Numbered from the stretch's first letter, positions 9,341-20,327 are shown. The stretch is 64,000 nucleotides of DNA from Streptococcus salivarius (GCF_000785515.1 NZ_CP009913.1:1268001-1332000), one strand, 5' to 3'. Numbers and translations: made by a program. Notes: a model not told the origin generated them from the sequence alone.

Positions 9341-10609
9341 CTACTTAAACTGACTAGGAGCCCCTGTATAACCTGCCCAATCCTTACTATAAAAGCGGTC
9401 GTTCAAGTTATAGCTAGGTGCGGGTGTTGGATTACTTACAAATGGATCAACAGCCTTGTCAAAGGCCACCCAACCTTTCCATCCCATATGAATGGTATCT
9501 TGCATGAAGTAAGGTTGATCTCCATCTTTTGAGAAGTCAGCAATATTGGTGAAGCCTTGATTTTCCAATTGATAACGGATTTTAGAAACCGTAGCGTCAT
9601 ACATTTCTTGACTTAGTCCCGTATAAGCCATCCACTTGCTATTAACAGGTGGGATGACAAAGATAACGTTAGTATTTGACTTCGCAAATTGATTTAAGAC
9701 TAACTGTAGGTCACCGTATTCTTGTGAAACTTCATACGAAAGATTCTTTTGGAAACCTTTAAGTTTACCAATCTTTTTAGCCAAACGTTTCTTATAGAAA
9801 CGGTCATCGATACCAAAGTCGTTTGACTTGGTATGAGCTTCTGCATCTCTTACGGCAACCTGGTCAAGTGCCTCGTAAGAGAACTTGTCTGGCAACTCTT
9901 TAAGATAAGGAAGAACCTTCTTGTCGTAATTTGCATTATTTGATGCTGCAAAAGGACTGAACAAGGCATCTTCTCGCTTATTAAGCTCTGCCATAAATTG
10001 AATATAAGTCTTATCAAGAGAATTTAAATCTTGTCCATTAGCCACTTTAAAAAGTTGAGATTTCATAGTAATCTCAGGTTTCATCTCTAAGATACGCTGA
10101 GCAGCATATTGAGAATTTGCATCCGTCTGATTTTGACTTAAGAAACTACTAAGTTGGTCGTTATTGTAGAACTGCTGGAAAGCCGCAGAATTGTAACCTT
10201 TTTTAGTAAACCACTGTGGTGACAAGACGTAGACTGCTGTCCCATTTTTCAATTCAGGAATCATTTGTTGCATTCCCAAATATTGGTTTAGAGAGGCAGC
10301 CCCACGTTGTCCAATAAAATATGGGCGATAGTTACGGTCGTATTTTTCAGCTAAAACAGCTGGATGAAGGGCATCAAAACGCAACCACTCACTAGACCCA
10401 AAGAAAGGGACAAATCGATGATTCTTATCAGAAAGAGCTGTCGTCTTATTAATACGGCTCTTAAAGTTCTCAGTTGTCAAGGTTACTGCGTTACGTTTTT
10501 CAACCTCATAATTATGTTTTCTGCCTTGAGGGTAGGAAAAAATAACTACTACTACCAAGACTAAGGCACAGATTATAGGGCCAAAAATTTGCCATAAACG
10601 CTTAAGCAT
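9341..10609 (-). CDS. dltD: D-alanyl transfer protein DltD
   Basis: DltD performs the final extracellular transfer of D-alanine to lipoteichoic acid. The 422-residue protein has one N-terminal membrane anchor (about residues 8-25) and an extracellular SGNH-hydrolase-like domain. The nucleophile motif GSSEW is at 71-75, and the distal Asp and His of the catalytic set are in [10 protein letters not shown] near the C-terminus. The start overlaps the dltC stop by 8 bases, which indicates translational coupling. It is the last gene of dltXABCD. Loss of this pathway raises surface negative charge and sensitivity to cationic peptides, as known for the family. Confidence 0.95.
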   Translation of the reverse strand: MLKRLWQIFGPIICALVLVVVVIFSYPQGRKHNYEVEKRNAVTLTTENFKSRINKTTALSDKNHRFVPFFGSSEWLRFDALHPAVLAEKYDRNYRPYFIGQRGAASLNQYLGMQQMIPELKNGTAVYVLSPQWFTKKGYNSAAFQQFYNNDQLSSFLSQNQTDANSQYAAQRILEMKPEITMKSQLFKVANGQDLNSLDKTYIQFMAELNKREDALFSPFAASNNANYDKKVLPYLKELPDKFSYEALDQVAVRDAEAHTKSNDFGIDDRFYKKRLAKKIGKLKGFQKNLSYEVSQEYGDLQLVLNQFAKSNTNVIFVIPPVNSKWMAYTGLSQEMYDATVSKIRYQLENQGFTNIADFSKDGDQPYFMQDTIHMGWKGWVAFDKAVDPFVSNPTPAPSYNLNDRFYSKDWAGYTGAPSQFK

Positions 10610-10841
10610 TGCGAAGCTCCGTTACCCCTTCAACAATCTTATTAGCTGTGTTCCAGTCATCACGACCAAATTCTGAAACTGGCACACGAATATCGAAACG
10701 TGATTCCAATTCAACGATAAGCTCAACTGTTCCCATAGAGTCGAGAACACCAGCATCGAAAAGGTCTTCATCCATCATGTCTGAAACATCTTCCATGAAG
10801 AGTTCATCAATAATTTCAATAACTTCTGATTTTACATCCAT
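10602..10841 (-). CDS. dltC: D-alanyl carrier protein
   Basis: A 79-residue acidic acyl-carrier protein. Ser35 in DSMGTVEL is the phosphopantetheine attachment site, here in the Dlt-type context LDSMG. DltA loads D-alanine onto the prosthetic thiol, and DltB/DltD pass it across the membrane to teichoic acid. The start follows AAAGGAATT. Its stop overlaps dltD, and it is 17 bases after dltB. Confidence 0.96.
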   Translation of the reverse strand: MDVKSEVIEIIDELFMEDVSDMMDEDLFDAGVLDSMGTVELIVELESRFDIRVPVSEFGRDDWNTANKIVEGVTELRNA

Positions 10842-10858
10842 TTTTATAATTCCTTTAC

Positions 10859-12106
10859 TTATTTTTTAGTGAACCAAAGGTCATTCAAGAATCCAGAGAA
10901 AATCAAGAATGACAACATAACAGTGTTAAATGTAATAAAGATTCCCAAAGCCTTCGTCCATTTATTTTCAGGAAGTGGCTCAAGACCAGCTTTCTTACGT
11001 TCTTTATTAATGGTCTTCTTCTTACGTAACCAGGCATCATTAATTCCTAGACCAATACCATGGAAAATACCATAAGCAATGTAGTACCAGGTAACTCCAT
11101 GCCAGAATCCCATAACCATCATATTAATGACATAGGCAACATTTGATGTCGTGTTACGATTTTTAAAAACTTTGTTACGCATCAAAACCATAACCAAACG
11201 CATAAAGACAAAGTCACGGAACCAGAAAGACAAACTCATATGCCAACGATTCCAAAATTCTTTCAAGTCTCGTGAGATGAAAGGTTTGTCAAAGTTGATT
11301 GGGCTCTTGATCCCCATAAGGTTTGATGCTGCCAAGGCAAACATCGAGTAACCTGCAAAGTCAAAGAAGAGATCAAAACCGAAAACATACATGACACCAA
11401 GTGTTGGTAAATTAAAGATACCACCCTGAGCCAAAGCTTGCGCTTTCAGTGAAGGCAAGAGCATACTTCCGAAAATCTGAGCCAAAACAAACTTATAGAG
11501 GAAACCAAGCATGATATATTTTACAGCTTGCTCCAACATATTCATCAGCTCGTCTCGCTCAGGAATCGCTTGGTAATCTTCGTTAAAGCGTTTGAAGCGA
11601 TCAATAGGACCACTCGTAAAGGTTGGCATAAAGAGCATGAATCGGAGGAATTCTCCAAGTGTAAACTCTTTTAAGACGCCATCCCGCATCTCGATAATCA
11701 TACCAACTGACCGGAAGGTCAAGTAAGAAATACCAAGAAAGTTTAAGAGTGACTGAGTACCATTTATCGCAGGCTCTACCTTAACAAAAATCAAGGGAAG
11801 GACTACAAGAAATGAGTGTAAATAGAAAACCCATTTATTGTCCTTTTTACTGCGGTAATGTTTGTAGGAATAAACCCAGATGATTTGCCAAACAATATAG
11901 AAGAGTAAGGCTAGTAATTGGCTAGCATGTGTTCCTGTCAGAGCGAGAACAATAAAGGCTAGACTTACCAAACACTCATAAATCGCAAAACGCTTTTTAA
12001 AGAAGAGACCCACAAAGATTGGCAATAGAGCTAATCCAAGATAGATAAAATAGAAGGGGTTACCGTAGGCTTCTAAATGGGGTAGTTGTTTCAAGAAGTC
12101 AATCAT
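10859..12106 (-). CDS. dltB: D-alanyl-lipoteichoic acid acyltransferase DltB (MBOAT family)
   Basis: A 415-residue polytopic membrane protein of the MBOAT family that carries D-alanine from cytoplasmic DltC to the outer leaflet. The conserved MBOAT signature is visible: [24 protein letters not shown] in the middle, then [14 protein letters not shown] with the catalytic-type His. About ten or more hydrophobic spans are distributed along its length. The ATG overlaps the dltA stop in an ATGA arrangement, so translation is coupled. Confidence 0.96.
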   Translation of the reverse strand: MIDFLKQLPHLEAYGNPFYFIYLGLALLPIFVGLFFKKRFAIYECLVSLAFIVLALTGTHASQLLALLFYIVWQIIWVYSYKHYRSKKDNKWVFYLHSFLVVLPLIFVKVEPAINGTQSLLNFLGISYLTFRSVGMIIEMRDGVLKEFTLGEFLRFMLFMPTFTSGPIDRFKRFNEDYQAIPERDELMNMLEQAVKYIMLGFLYKFVLAQIFGSMLLPSLKAQALAQGGIFNLPTLGVMYVFGFDLFFDFAGYSMFALAASNLMGIKSPINFDKPFISRDLKEFWNRWHMSLSFWFRDFVFMRLVMVLMRNKVFKNRNTTSNVAYVINMMVMGFWHGVTWYYIAYGIFHGIGLGINDAWLRKKKTINKERKKAGLEPLPENKWTKALGIFITFNTVMLSFLIFSGFLNDLWFTKK

Positions 12107-13653
12107 CGGTTGTTAACCTCACTGATAAGACCCTTGATATCAATTTTCCCATTTGGTGTTAAAGGCAAGCTCTCACGATAGAGGAACTTAGTAGGCATCA
12201 TGTAAGACATCATGATATCTTCTAAGTCAGCCTTAATCGCCTTGGTGATATCAATTTCACGTTCAAACTGCTCACGAACACCATCCTTAAGAATCACATA
12301 AGCCAAGAGGTTCTGAACCTTATGGTCTTTATTGTAACGTGGCACAGCTACTGCTGAATCAATATACTTAGACTTATTAAGGTTTTGTGAAACATCCTCT
12401 AACTCAATACGGAAACCATTAAATTTAATCTGGAAGTCCATACGACCACCGTAAAGAAGGAGACCTTCATCAGTCATCGTTCCTACATCACCAGTATGGT
12501 AAGCAGGAAGGTCATTAAACTCGAAGAAGGCTTCCGCAGTCTTTTCAGGATTGTTCATATATCCTTTTGAAACTGCTGGTCCTGAGACGATGATTTCACC
12601 TTGTTGACCATTTGGAAGGATATTGCCATCCTCATCGATAATATAAGTCGGTGAATCGTCCTTGGTATAACCAATCGGCAAACGCTTAAGGTTAGCCAGC
12701 ATCTCATCAGTTACTGCTACTGCTGATAAGGCTACAGTTGCTTCAGTTGGTCCGTAAGCATTGATAATACGTGCTTCTGGGAAACGTTGGCGAAGCTTTT
12801 GAGCAGTCTTGACAGTCAACTCTTCTCCATCAAAATAGAAATGCGTAATTTCTGGCATCTTCTCTGCATTGAAGTCTTCAGACAACATTGCCATATCTGC
12901 AAAAGATGGTGTTGATGTCCAAATGGCAATTGGAAGTGAGAAGATCGTTTCAAAGAGCTTCTTGAAGTCCTGTGTAATGGCTGAAGGAAGAGCATAAAGT
13001 GTTCCTCCAAGTGCCAATGTAGGTGCCCAGTACATTACCGATAAGTCAAATGAATAAGGCGGTTGAGCCAGCATTTGTGGACGTGTTGGAGTCGCAAATT
13101 CCTTGTCCGTAATCATCCAGTTAGTGAAACTGAGGAGATTATTGTGTGAAATTTGTACCCCTTTAGGCTTACCTGTAGTTCCTGATGTAAAGATGATGTA
13201 ATAAGTATCATCCCCCTTAACAGGATGAGTCACTTCATAGCTAGTCTTGCTTTCAAAAGCTGCTGTCACTTGGTCCAATGTTAGGATTGGAGCTTGGACA
13301 TCCTCAAGTGGGAAGTCATTGATAGCAATAATCAGACTAGGCTCTGCTACTTCAACAATTGCCGTCACGCGCTCAAGAGCTGAGTGACTGTCAATTGGAA
13401 TATAAGCGTGACCAGATTTAGTCAAAGCGACAAAAGTTGCCAACATTTCATACTCTTGACCGCCATAAACCACAACAGGTGATTTTTCTGAAATATCAAG
13501 ACTATCAATCTTGGCAGCTAGGCTATCCGAGTCAGCTTTTAAGTCACCGTAAGTGTGAACTTCCCCTAAAATATTGTAAACAGGAAAGTCAGGTTGTGAT
13601 TGAGCAAACTGCTCAATCGTTTCAATCATATCTTTAATTTTTGTATTCGTCAT
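12103..13653 (-). CDS. dltA: D-alanine--[D-alanyl-carrier protein] ligase
   Basis: DltA is a 516-residue adenylate-forming enzyme that activates D-alanine with ATP and loads it on DltC. The AMP-binding P-loop [11 protein letters not shown] is near residue 155, followed by the [16 protein letters not shown] substrate region, [15 protein letters not shown] and the C-terminal catalytic Lys in [10 protein letters not shown]. Length and motifs are standard. It begins 8 bases after the dltX stop, with an RBS (AGGAAGA) overlapping the dltX end. Confidence 0.97.
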   Translation of the reverse strand: MTNTKIKDMIETIEQFAQSQPDFPVYNILGEVHTYGDLKADSDSLAAKIDSLDISEKSPVVVYGGQEYEMLATFVALTKSGHAYIPIDSHSALERVTAIVEVAEPSLIIAINDFPLEDVQAPILTLDQVTAAFESKTSYEVTHPVKGDDTYYIIFTSGTTGKPKGVQISHNNLLSFTNWMITDKEFATPTRPQMLAQPPYSFDLSVMYWAPTLALGGTLYALPSAITQDFKKLFETIFSLPIAIWTSTPSFADMAMLSEDFNAEKMPEITHFYFDGEELTVKTAQKLRQRFPEARIINAYGPTEATVALSAVAVTDEMLANLKRLPIGYTKDDSPTYIIDEDGNILPNGQQGEIIVSGPAVSKGYMNNPEKTAEAFFEFNDLPAYHTGDVGTMTDEGLLLYGGRMDFQIKFNGFRIELEDVSQNLNKSKYIDSAVAVPRYNKDHKVQNLLAYVILKDGVREQFEREIDITKAIKADLEDIMMSYMMPTKFLYRESLPLTPNGKIDIKGLISEVNNR

Positions 13654-13661
13654 TATTCTTC

Positions 13662-13793
13662 CTAAAATTCGTTATAGATAAAATTACCTTGACCTTGTCC
13701 TAGGTAATTGTAGAGATAAATTAGGGCCATAAAAATGGCGAAATAAAGCAAGGTTTGTCCTAAAAACACTAGGACGTTTTTATGTTTTAACAT
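13662..13793 (-). CDS. dltX: DltX, small membrane subunit of the D-alanylation system
   Basis: A 43-codon gene directly upstream of dltA, short enough to be missed by routine gene finders. The protein starts [19 protein letters not shown], has one membrane span (about residues 7-30), and ends with [12 protein letters not shown]. The C-terminal F-I-Y-N-E-F motif is the conserved feature of DltX, which is thought to present D-alanine from DltC to the outer leaflet together with DltB and DltD. Its position as the first gene of the operon and the 8-base gap to dltA support the call. The Shine-Dalgarno sequence is weak. Confidence 0.92.
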   Translation of the reverse strand: MLKHKNVLVFLGQTLLYFAIFMALIYLYNYLGQGQGNFIYNEF

Positions 13794-13939
13794 TCTAATT
13801 TTCGATACCTTTTTTTTATATAATATCCTCTTTAGTTTACCATCTTATCGCCATTTTTTCCAATAAAAAAGAAAAAATAACTAAATTTCATTTCTTTTTC
13901 ATCAATAGTTTTTAGTGATAAATGGTTAGCTAAAATGAT
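13794..13939 (-). promoter_or_regulatory. Upstream region of dltX, probable dlt promoter
   Basis: This AT-rich gap contains TATTAT (minus strand, near 13818-13823) as a possible -10, without a clear -35 at the right distance. No operator is recognised. Confidence 0.3.
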
Positions 13940-13969
13940 AAAAGAAAACAGAGCTTAAAAGCTCTGTTG
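13940..13969 (-). terminator. Terminator of the tdk-to-ABC-exporter gene run
   Basis: AACAGAGCT TTTA AGCTCTGTT on the minus strand is a 9-bp stem followed by TTTCTTTT, just past the stop at 13973. Confidence 0.85.
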
Positions 13970-13972
13970 GAT

Positions 13973-15721
13973 TTAACTATTTTGTGTCTTTTGGGCCGTC
14001 TGCATACGATAGTACATTCCCTTAGCTTGCATCAGTTGTTCATGGGTTCCGTGTTCAACGATATCCCCATTATTCATGACCAAAATAAGGTCCGCATTTT
14101 CGATGGTAGATAATCGATGGGCAATGATGAAACTTGTTCGACCTTTCATTAATTTAGCAAAAGCCTCTTGAATGAGAAGCTCTGTACGGGTATCGATACT
14201 AGAAGTGGCTTCATCCAAGATTAAGATTTTAGGCACATTGACAAATATGCGAGCAATGGTCAAAAGCTGACGTTGTCCCTGAGAAAGGGATTGTCCCGCA
14301 TCATTCAAGTAGGTGTCATAACCTTGAGGCAACTGCTGAATAAAGAAATCTGCATTGGCAGCCTTGGCCGCTGCTATGACTTCTTCACGACTGGCTTCTG
14401 GATTAGCATAGGCAATATTATCATGAATAGTGCCGACCTCAAGCCAAGTTTCCTGCAAAACCATCCCAATCTGTTTCCGAAGACTCTCACGGGTATAATC
14501 TGTAATAGGTCTCCCGTCCAGTAGAATGTTCCCCTTGTCCAAATCATAGAAACGCATAAGTAGGTTAATCAAGGTAGATTTCCCCGCTCCTGTTGGACCA
14601 ACAATGGCAACAGTACTTGCGGCAGGGATATCAATACTCAAATCCTTGATAAGAGGTTTATTAGGCAAATAGCCAAATTGGACATGGTCAAATTGAAAAC
14701 GTCCCTGCACATCTGCTTCTTCCAAGACCGCCTTACCTGTTTCTGTTATTTCCTCTTCATCCAATATCATATAAAGGCGATCAGCACAGGCCAAAGCACT
14801 TTGAAGTTCAGATAGAACAGATGAGATATCATTAAAAGGTTTGGTATACTGGGTGACATAATTTAGGAAGGTAGTCAATTGTCCCACTGTAAAAGCGCCA
14901 CCCGACATGATTCGATAAGCACCAACACCTGCAATGAGAGCATAGATCAGACTATTGACAAAACGTGTAGCTGGGTTAACTGCTGACGAATAAAAGATAG
15001 CACCCTGTGAATAATCAGCATACTTACCATTGACGTCTTTAAAACTCCTAACCATCTGGTCTTGAGCATTTAGACTCTGTACTAAAGCTTCTTGAGTCAG
15101 ACTTTCCTCAATCAACTGAGTCTGCATGCCTCGCCATTTAGTTTGATTGCGATAGAGTTGATAGCTCTTCTTTGCGATAAAACGTGCCACAAGCATTGAC
15201 AGAGGCGTCATCACTAGAACTAAGAGCATCATGAACCAGTCTAAGCGAGCCATGGTAATGATTATGACAAAGATAGTCAAAAGCCCAACGAAAAATTGGT
15301 TAAAGACCATGAGAAGTCCGTTGTTTAACTGATCGCTATCTGTAGTCACACGGCTAACCATGTCTCCAGTTCCTTGACGATCAAGATAACTAAGTGGCAT
15401 AGCATGAATTTTCATCATGACTCGTTCACGTAAACTTTCGCTATATGAATAAATTAATCGATTATAAATCAAAGGGTTAAGCCACTGGATTGCACTATTA
15501 GCTAAGATAACTACAAGCATCTGCCAAATTAAACGTGACATCAATAGAACGGCGTTCATCTTAAGAACAGCGTCCACTGCATCACCAATTAAGATAGGTA
15601 AGTAAACCGTTAAGGCAACTTGAATAATGGTCCCAACAGTTGCTAAGGCAAAGAGGTAACGCTGACTTAAGATATCTCTACTTAAACGTTTAAGCGTTGA
15701 TTTATTATTTCTAGCCTTCAT
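13973..15721 (-). CDS. ABC exporter half-transporter, subunit with canonical ATPase site
   Basis: A 582-residue type IV ABC exporter half: six membrane spans in the first ~310 residues and a nucleotide-binding domain after. Walker A is GPTGAGKSTL, the signature is LSQGQ, and Walker B ILILDEATSSID keeps the catalytic Glu. I chose the ATG at 15721 (MKARNNKSTLKRL); a longer form from 15793 would run 80 bases into the upstream gene. The short overlap with that gene marks the pair as a translationally coupled heterodimer. Such pairs (BmrCD, PatAB, LmrCD types) usually export drugs or lipids. The true substrate cannot be told from the sequence. Confidence 0.88.
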   Translation of the reverse strand: MKARNNKSTLKRLSRDILSQRYLFALATVGTIIQVALTVYLPILIGDAVDAVLKMNAVLLMSRLIWQMLVVILANSAIQWLNPLIYNRLIYSYSESLRERVMMKIHAMPLSYLDRQGTGDMVSRVTTDSDQLNNGLLMVFNQFFVGLLTIFVIIITMARLDWFMMLLVLVMTPLSMLVARFIAKKSYQLYRNQTKWRGMQTQLIEESLTQEALVQSLNAQDQMVRSFKDVNGKYADYSQGAIFYSSAVNPATRFVNSLIYALIAGVGAYRIMSGGAFTVGQLTTFLNYVTQYTKPFNDISSVLSELQSALACADRLYMILDEEEITETGKAVLEEADVQGRFQFDHVQFGYLPNKPLIKDLSIDIPAASTVAIVGPTGAGKSTLINLLMRFYDLDKGNILLDGRPITDYTRESLRKQIGMVLQETWLEVGTIHDNIAYANPEASREEVIAAAKAANADFFIQQLPQGYDTYLNDAGQSLSQGQRQLLTIARIFVNVPKILILDEATSSIDTRTELLIQEAFAKLMKGRTSFIIAHRLSTIENADLILVMNNGDIVEHGTHEQLMQAKGMYYRMQTAQKTQNS

Positions 15722-17450
15722 CAGCGACCTCCTTTTGATGTTGAGAATAATGAATGTCTTGATAGAGTTTATTTGTGGCAAGCAATTCTTCATGATTACC
15801 TAAGCCAACTTGATGTCCCTTATCAAGCACCAAAATTTGATCAACAGCTTTTAGACTATTTGTTCTTTGCGAAATAATAATCAAACTCGTTGATTTAAGA
15901 TTGTCTCTGATAGCCGCTAGTAGACGACTTTCAGTCAAGTAATCTAGGGCTGAAGTGGAGTCGTCCAAAATCAAGAATGGTGCTGGTCTCATCAGCGCAC
16001 GCGCAATAGTCAAACGTTGACGTTGACCCCCCGAAAAATTACGGCCAAATGACTCAACTGGCTCATCTAAACCAAGATCTTTGTCTTTAACAAAATCAGC
16101 AGCCTGAGCCATGTCAAGAGCATGCCAGAGTTCTTGCTCACTCGGTTCGTGGTCAAGTCCTAATGACAAGTTTGAACGAATAGTTCCTCTAAATAGCTCA
16201 GCTTTTTGCGGGACGTAGGCAACCCAAGAACGCCACTCTTTAAGGTTTTTTGGTGATTTTTGATCTTTGAAAATAGCTAATGAACCAATCTGAGGCTGAT
16301 ATAAGTTCATGATTAAGTTCACCAATGTCGATTTACCCGAACCTGTACCACCAATAATACCTAGTGACTGACCTTGAGTAAGACTTACATGAATCTCTTG
16401 AAGTGATGGCTGACTAGCCGTAGGATAGGTAAAGGTCATCTGATCAATAGCTAGCACTGTGGAAGCCTGACTAGAAGTTCGGACTTCTAAAGGTGCTTCA
16501 ATATCCTCATCTTGGAGTTCAAAAATAGCTTGTACCCGTTTCGCTGAAATAAAACTTTGATTCAGATTAGTCAACATCATGGCCAATTTAAGGAGCTCCG
16601 TCAAAATTTGCAAGAGATAATTGACCAGAGCAATCAGCATACCTTGGGACAAAAGACCAACTTGAATTTGCAGATTTCCTTGCCAAAGGATAGCAATCAA
16701 GGTCATATTAACAACCAAGAAAGTCAAAGGACTAATGAGACTTGCTATCACTCCTGTTTTGAGCTGCCACTTCTTCAAGTCTTTGTTGACGGCAGTAAAG
16801 TTATCTAATTCACGCTCACTTTGATCAAAAGCCCGAATAACCCTCATACCTTCAAGTTGTTGACGCGTATTGGTAACAATCGATTCATTAATCACTCGAA
16901 TCTTGGCATATAAAGGATTGACGATGCGACTGGCTAGTACAATAATAAGAGTCAATACCAAGACCATGCCAAGAAACCATAGGGTCAAGCGTGGACTAAT
17001 TCGGAATGCCATAATAATGGCTCCTGTCACGATAATTGGTGCCCTCAAAAAGAGCCTCAAAAATTGATTGATGCCCGTTTGGATTTGAAAGGTATCACCA
17101 GTCAAACGTGTCACCAAACTTGACGTTCCAATCTCATCCCGCTTTTCCTTTGATAAACGCATGATTTTCGCATACAAATCATTGGTTAAACCTCGGGCAT
17201 AGCCAACGGCTGCTCTGGATGAAAAATACTGTGCTGAAATAGCAACAACAACCCCAATAACGGCAAGTCCGAACAAGAGAAAAATCATCATAAACAGATG
17301 ATTTTGGTCTTTATTTGGAATAGTTGTGTCGACAATTCCAGCAATTACTAGAGGGACCAAGAGTTCGAAACTGGCTTCGATTAATTTAAAAACGGGTCCC
17401 AGGATACTGTCTTTGATGTATCCTCTAAAATACACTAATAATGCTTTCAT
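15711..17450 (-). CDS. ABC exporter half-transporter, subunit with degenerate ATPase site
   Basis: A 579-residue membrane-ATPase fusion paired with the downstream half-transporter. Walker A is GGTGSGKSTL and the signature NFSGGQRQR is canonical, but Walker B reads FLILDDSTSALD, with Asp where the catalytic Glu should be. One degenerate and one canonical site is the hallmark of heterodimeric ABC exporters. The gene follows pvaA after 30 bases with no terminator between, so it is probably read from the same long transcript. It overlaps its partner by 11 bases. Multidrug or lipid export is likely, but not shown. Confidence 0.88.
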   Translation of the reverse strand: MKALLVYFRGYIKDSILGPVFKLIEASFELLVPLVIAGIVDTTIPNKDQNHLFMMIFLLFGLAVIGVVVAISAQYFSSRAAVGYARGLTNDLYAKIMRLSKEKRDEIGTSSLVTRLTGDTFQIQTGINQFLRLFLRAPIIVTGAIIMAFRISPRLTLWFLGMVLVLTLIIVLASRIVNPLYAKIRVINESIVTNTRQQLEGMRVIRAFDQSERELDNFTAVNKDLKKWQLKTGVIASLISPLTFLVVNMTLIAILWQGNLQIQVGLLSQGMLIALVNYLLQILTELLKLAMMLTNLNQSFISAKRVQAIFELQDEDIEAPLEVRTSSQASTVLAIDQMTFTYPTASQPSLQEIHVSLTQGQSLGIIGGTGSGKSTLVNLIMNLYQPQIGSLAIFKDQKSPKNLKEWRSWVAYVPQKAELFRGTIRSNLSLGLDHEPSEQELWHALDMAQAADFVKDKDLGLDEPVESFGRNFSGGQRQRLTIARALMRPAPFLILDDSTSALDYLTESRLLAAIRDNLKSTSLIIISQRTNSLKAVDQILVLDKGHQVGLGNHEELLATNKLYQDIHYSQHQKEVADEG

Positions 17451-17480
17451 TTGTCTTTCCTAAGTTTAACGTCCTTACTC

Positions 17481-18092
17481 TTAGAGGCGAGAGAACATAC
17501 GCATCAAAAAGAGATTAAACTGTACTTCCTTAGCGTAGTAAATATTTCCGCCATTTGTATAAAGTTTTCCTCCACCATAGTACATGGCAACCGGTTGGTA
17601 ATAGGTGTATGTTTGCCCGCTAGTGTTTCCTAGACTCGGAGCAACGACATTTTTAGAGTAAGCCTTTGCGAGTTCGACGGTGTTCACTCCACCATTATCA
17701 GCCACATAATCAATATAGGCCTTACCAAAATTATAGGCTTGTACTGCTGTCCAAGGATCCACCTTATGGTGGGCAGCTTCTTCCAGATTTTCCGACAGCA
17801 CCGTCACCCCTTGACGAATACTTTCTTTTCGATCTGTTATGGAGTTGGTCACCCCTGTAGAACTTTCACTGGACTGCATCACGTCATCTGTCTTCCCCTT
17901 GGTTTCTGTGTAGATCATAGCCAGAACTAAATCGACATTGGTTGTATTTTCAATGTCGTCCTCAGCCAAAACCTCCTTAACCATGGATTCATAGGTTAAG
18001 ACATGTTGAATATTGGCATGGATTCGATAGCATTGGATACCTATGATGAGGACTACGACAAAAACCGCCAGACGTCTTATCCATTTAAACAT
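17481..18092 (-). CDS. pvaA: Membrane-anchored lysozyme-like protein (PvaA type)
   Basis: A 203-residue protein with an N-terminal membrane anchor (about residues 5-22, LAVFVVVLIIGIQCY) and an extracellular lysozyme-like domain. The catalytic-type Glu is in MIYTETKGK, and DPWTAVQAYNFGKAYIDYV is typical of the CwlT/PvaA lytic-transglycosylase group, described in pneumococcus as vaccine antigen A. I start it at MFKWIRRL (18092), one base from the upstream stop, since a longer start would overlap that gene heavily. It probably trims peptidoglycan. The synteny glyA - nucleoid protein - pvaA is shared with pneumococcus as I recall it. Confidence 0.85.
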   Translation of the reverse strand: MFKWIRRLAVFVVVLIIGIQCYRIHANIQHVLTYESMVKEVLAEDDIENTTNVDLVLAMIYTETKGKTDDVMQSSESSTGVTNSITDRKESIRQGVTVLSENLEEAAHHKVDPWTAVQAYNFGKAYIDYVADNGGVNTVELAKAYSKNVVAPSLGNTSGQTYTYYQPVAMYYGGGKLYTNGGNIYYAKEVQFNLFLMRMFSRL

Positions 18093-18093
18093 A

Positions 18094-19071
18094 TTATTTA
18101 TTGATGATATCCTCGATATTTTTGATGAGAATAGAGTAGGTACCATCAGGATTTTGAATAAACTCAACACTATCAGCATCCTGATACACATTATTAGGCA
18201 CGATTAACTCAATTCCGTTCGATAACGATAATTTTTGATTCTCCAATTTCTTAATTTGACGTGAATGGTCAATATCTGATACCGAGATAGGCTCAGGTAT
18301 GGCCTCTTTGAGCTCATCAACAAAGGTCAAACGAGCTGTCAAATTATTATCAAAGAGCTGGTCTGCCAATTTTTCAGGTGATAACTCTTGATCTTCTTCC
18401 AAATTATTGAAAATAGCAGATTTCATTTTTCCTTGGAAGTTAAAATCATCCTGATTAAAATTCTCAGCAATCTTCTGGGCAGTATCTTCAACCATCTTAA
18501 TCGATTTTTTGACAGATTGTTCAGGCTGGACCTGCAACAGATTTTCAGAGAAATAATTGGCAAAGCTTCCATTATGCTTGATTCGCTTTTCAATCAAATA
18601 ATACTGCTTACTACTACGATTGATTACCAAAGCTTCATCGGGTGTTTGGGCCGCAGAAGGCAAATTATTTTGTGACAATTGAATAGGATGTTGGCTATCT
18701 CCCAAAGAATGAATCAAACTATCCTTGAGAGCAATACGCAAGAAAGCAAAATACTCTTGCCCTTCTTTGTCAAACTGAATAAAGACCAAATCATTGGTCT
18801 TTTGGTCTTCAGAAATGACAAATTCTTCCTTCCAAAGTTGGGCAATCTTGACTGAGCTTTCCATCAAATCATCTCCTAAATGACTGATGAAAACATTCTC
18901 TGCATCGAAATAGCCACGTTTAGCCTCATCAGAGAAAACTTTAGAGAGTTTCTTTCGAAAATACTCATCTAAGCGTGGCGTTATTTCGAGGGGCCCTTCT
19001 GCTAAAACCAGCTCCGTATCATTTGGCGAAAACTGGTGAATGATAATGCGTTTAATATATAAATCTAACAT
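18094..19071 (-). CDS. Nucleoid-associated protein, NdpA/YejK family
   Basis: A 325-residue cytosolic protein that I place in the NdpA/YejK (37-kDa nucleoid-associated) family. It begins MLDLYIKRIIIHQFSPNDTEL, has the family's charged mixed alpha/beta layout (e.g. YFAFLRIALKDSLIH) and ends with a C-terminal beta-rich segment. It lies 5 bases after glyA and 1 base before pvaA, so it belongs to their transcript. The biological role in streptococci is not established; DNA binding is inferred from family. Confidence 0.72.
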   Translation of the reverse strand: MLDLYIKRIIIHQFSPNDTELVLAEGPLEITPRLDEYFRKKLSKVFSDEAKRGYFDAENVFISHLGDDLMESSVKIAQLWKEEFVISEDQKTNDLVFIQFDKEGQEYFAFLRIALKDSLIHSLGDSQHPIQLSQNNLPSAAQTPDEALVINRSSKQYYLIEKRIKHNGSFANYFSENLLQVQPEQSVKKSIKMVEDTAQKIAENFNQDDFNFQGKMKSAIFNNLEEDQELSPEKLADQLFDNNLTARLTFVDELKEAIPEPISVSDIDHSRQIKKLENQKLSLSNGIELIVPNNVYQDADSVEFIQNPDGTYSILIKNIEDIINK

Positions 19072-19076
19072 AGTTT

Positions 19077-20327
19077 TTAATAGAGTGGGAAGGCATCTGT
19101 AAGAGCTTTAACTTCTCCACGAATGCGTTCCAAAACTTCAAGTTTATCGTGATTTTCCAAAGCTTCAACCATTAATTCAGCAATTTTACGGCTCTCAGCT
19201 TCACCCATACCACGACTTGTAATGGCTGGACTACCAACACGGATACCAGATGTCTTGAATGGAGACAATTGCTCGTAAGGAATACTATTCTTGTTCAAAG
19301 TAATATTAACTTCTTCAAGAACGTTTTGTGCAACTTTACCATTTTCAACAACTTTAGTCACATCAACCAAGAAGAGGTGATTGTTAGTTCCACCTGAGAT
19401 AACACGGAAATCTGGATGTTGATTGAAAACATCAGCCATGGCAGCTGCGTTCTTGATAACATTTTCCCCATATTCCTTAAAGGCAGGGTCAAGTGCTTCT
19501 TTAAGAGCAACAGCCTTAGCAGCAATAACGTGTTCCAATGGACCACCTTGCAAACCAGGGAAGACCGCAGAATTCAATTTCTTAGCGATATCTTCATCAT
19601 CAGTCAAAATCAAACCACCACGAGGACCACGAAGTGTCTTGTGAGTTGTTGTAGTGGTCACATGTGCATGAGGAACTGGACTTGGATGATGACCAGAGGC
19701 TACAAGACCAGCAATGTGAGCCATATCTACCATGAGGTATGCACCTACAGCATCAGCAATTTCACGGAATTTAGCAAAATCAATGATACGTGAGTAAGCT
19801 GAAGCCCCAGCCACGATGAGTTTTGGTTGTACTTCTTTAGCTTGAGCAAGAATAGCATCGTAATCAAGGAGTTCAGTTTCCTTATCAACGTTGTAAGCCA
19901 CAAAGTTATAGGTCTTACCAGAGAAGCTAACTGGTGCACCATGTGTCAAGTGTCCACCCGCTGACAAATCCATCCCCATAACCGTATCACCTGGTTGGAT
20001 TAAAGACATGTAAACAGCAGCATTGGCTTGGCTACCTGAGTGAGGTTGCACGTTGGCAAATTTAGCTCCAAAAAGTTCTTTGGCACGCTCAATAGCAAGA
20101 GACTCAACCACATCAATCACGTCTGTACCACCATAGTAACGTTTACCTGGATAGCCTTCTGCGTACTTGTTAGTCAAGAGTGTTCCTTGAGCAGCCATTA
20201 CAGCTTTAGATACCACGTTCTCAGAGGCAATCAACTCAATATTGTTTTGCTGACGTTCTGCCTCAGCATCGATGGCGTTCCATAGTTCAGGGTCAAATGC
20301 TTTGTAATCTTCTTTATCAAAAATCAT
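19077..20327 (-). CDS. glyA: Serine hydroxymethyltransferase
   Basis: GlyA converts serine and THF to glycine and methylene-THF, the main source of one-carbon units; the product is also the substrate of MetF at the start of the window. The 416-residue protein has the PLP lysine at Lys230 in [16 protein letters not shown], with LIASENVVS near the N-terminus and QPHSGSQAN around 95-101. A strong RBS (AAGGAGACC) precedes the ATG. No operator is obvious in the 92 bases upstream. It is transcribed with or just downstream of tsaC. Confidence 0.97.
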   Translation of the reverse strand: MIFDKEDYKAFDPELWNAIDAEAERQQNNIELIASENVVSKAVMAAQGTLLTNKYAEGYPGKRYYGGTDVIDVVESLAIERAKELFGAKFANVQPHSGSQANAAVYMSLIQPGDTVMGMDLSAGGHLTHGAPVSFSGKTYNFVAYNVDKETELLDYDAILAQAKEVQPKLIVAGASAYSRIIDFAKFREIADAVGAYLMVDMAHIAGLVASGHHPSPVPHAHVTTTTTHKTLRGPRGGLILTDDEDIAKKLNSAVFPGLQGGPLEHVIAAKAVALKEALDPAFKEYGENVIKNAAAMADVFNQHPDFRVISGGTNNHLFLVDVTKVVENGKVAQNVLEEVNITLNKNSIPYEQLSPFKTSGIRVGSPAITSRGMGEAESRKIAELMVEALENHDKLEVLERIRGEVKALTDAFPLY

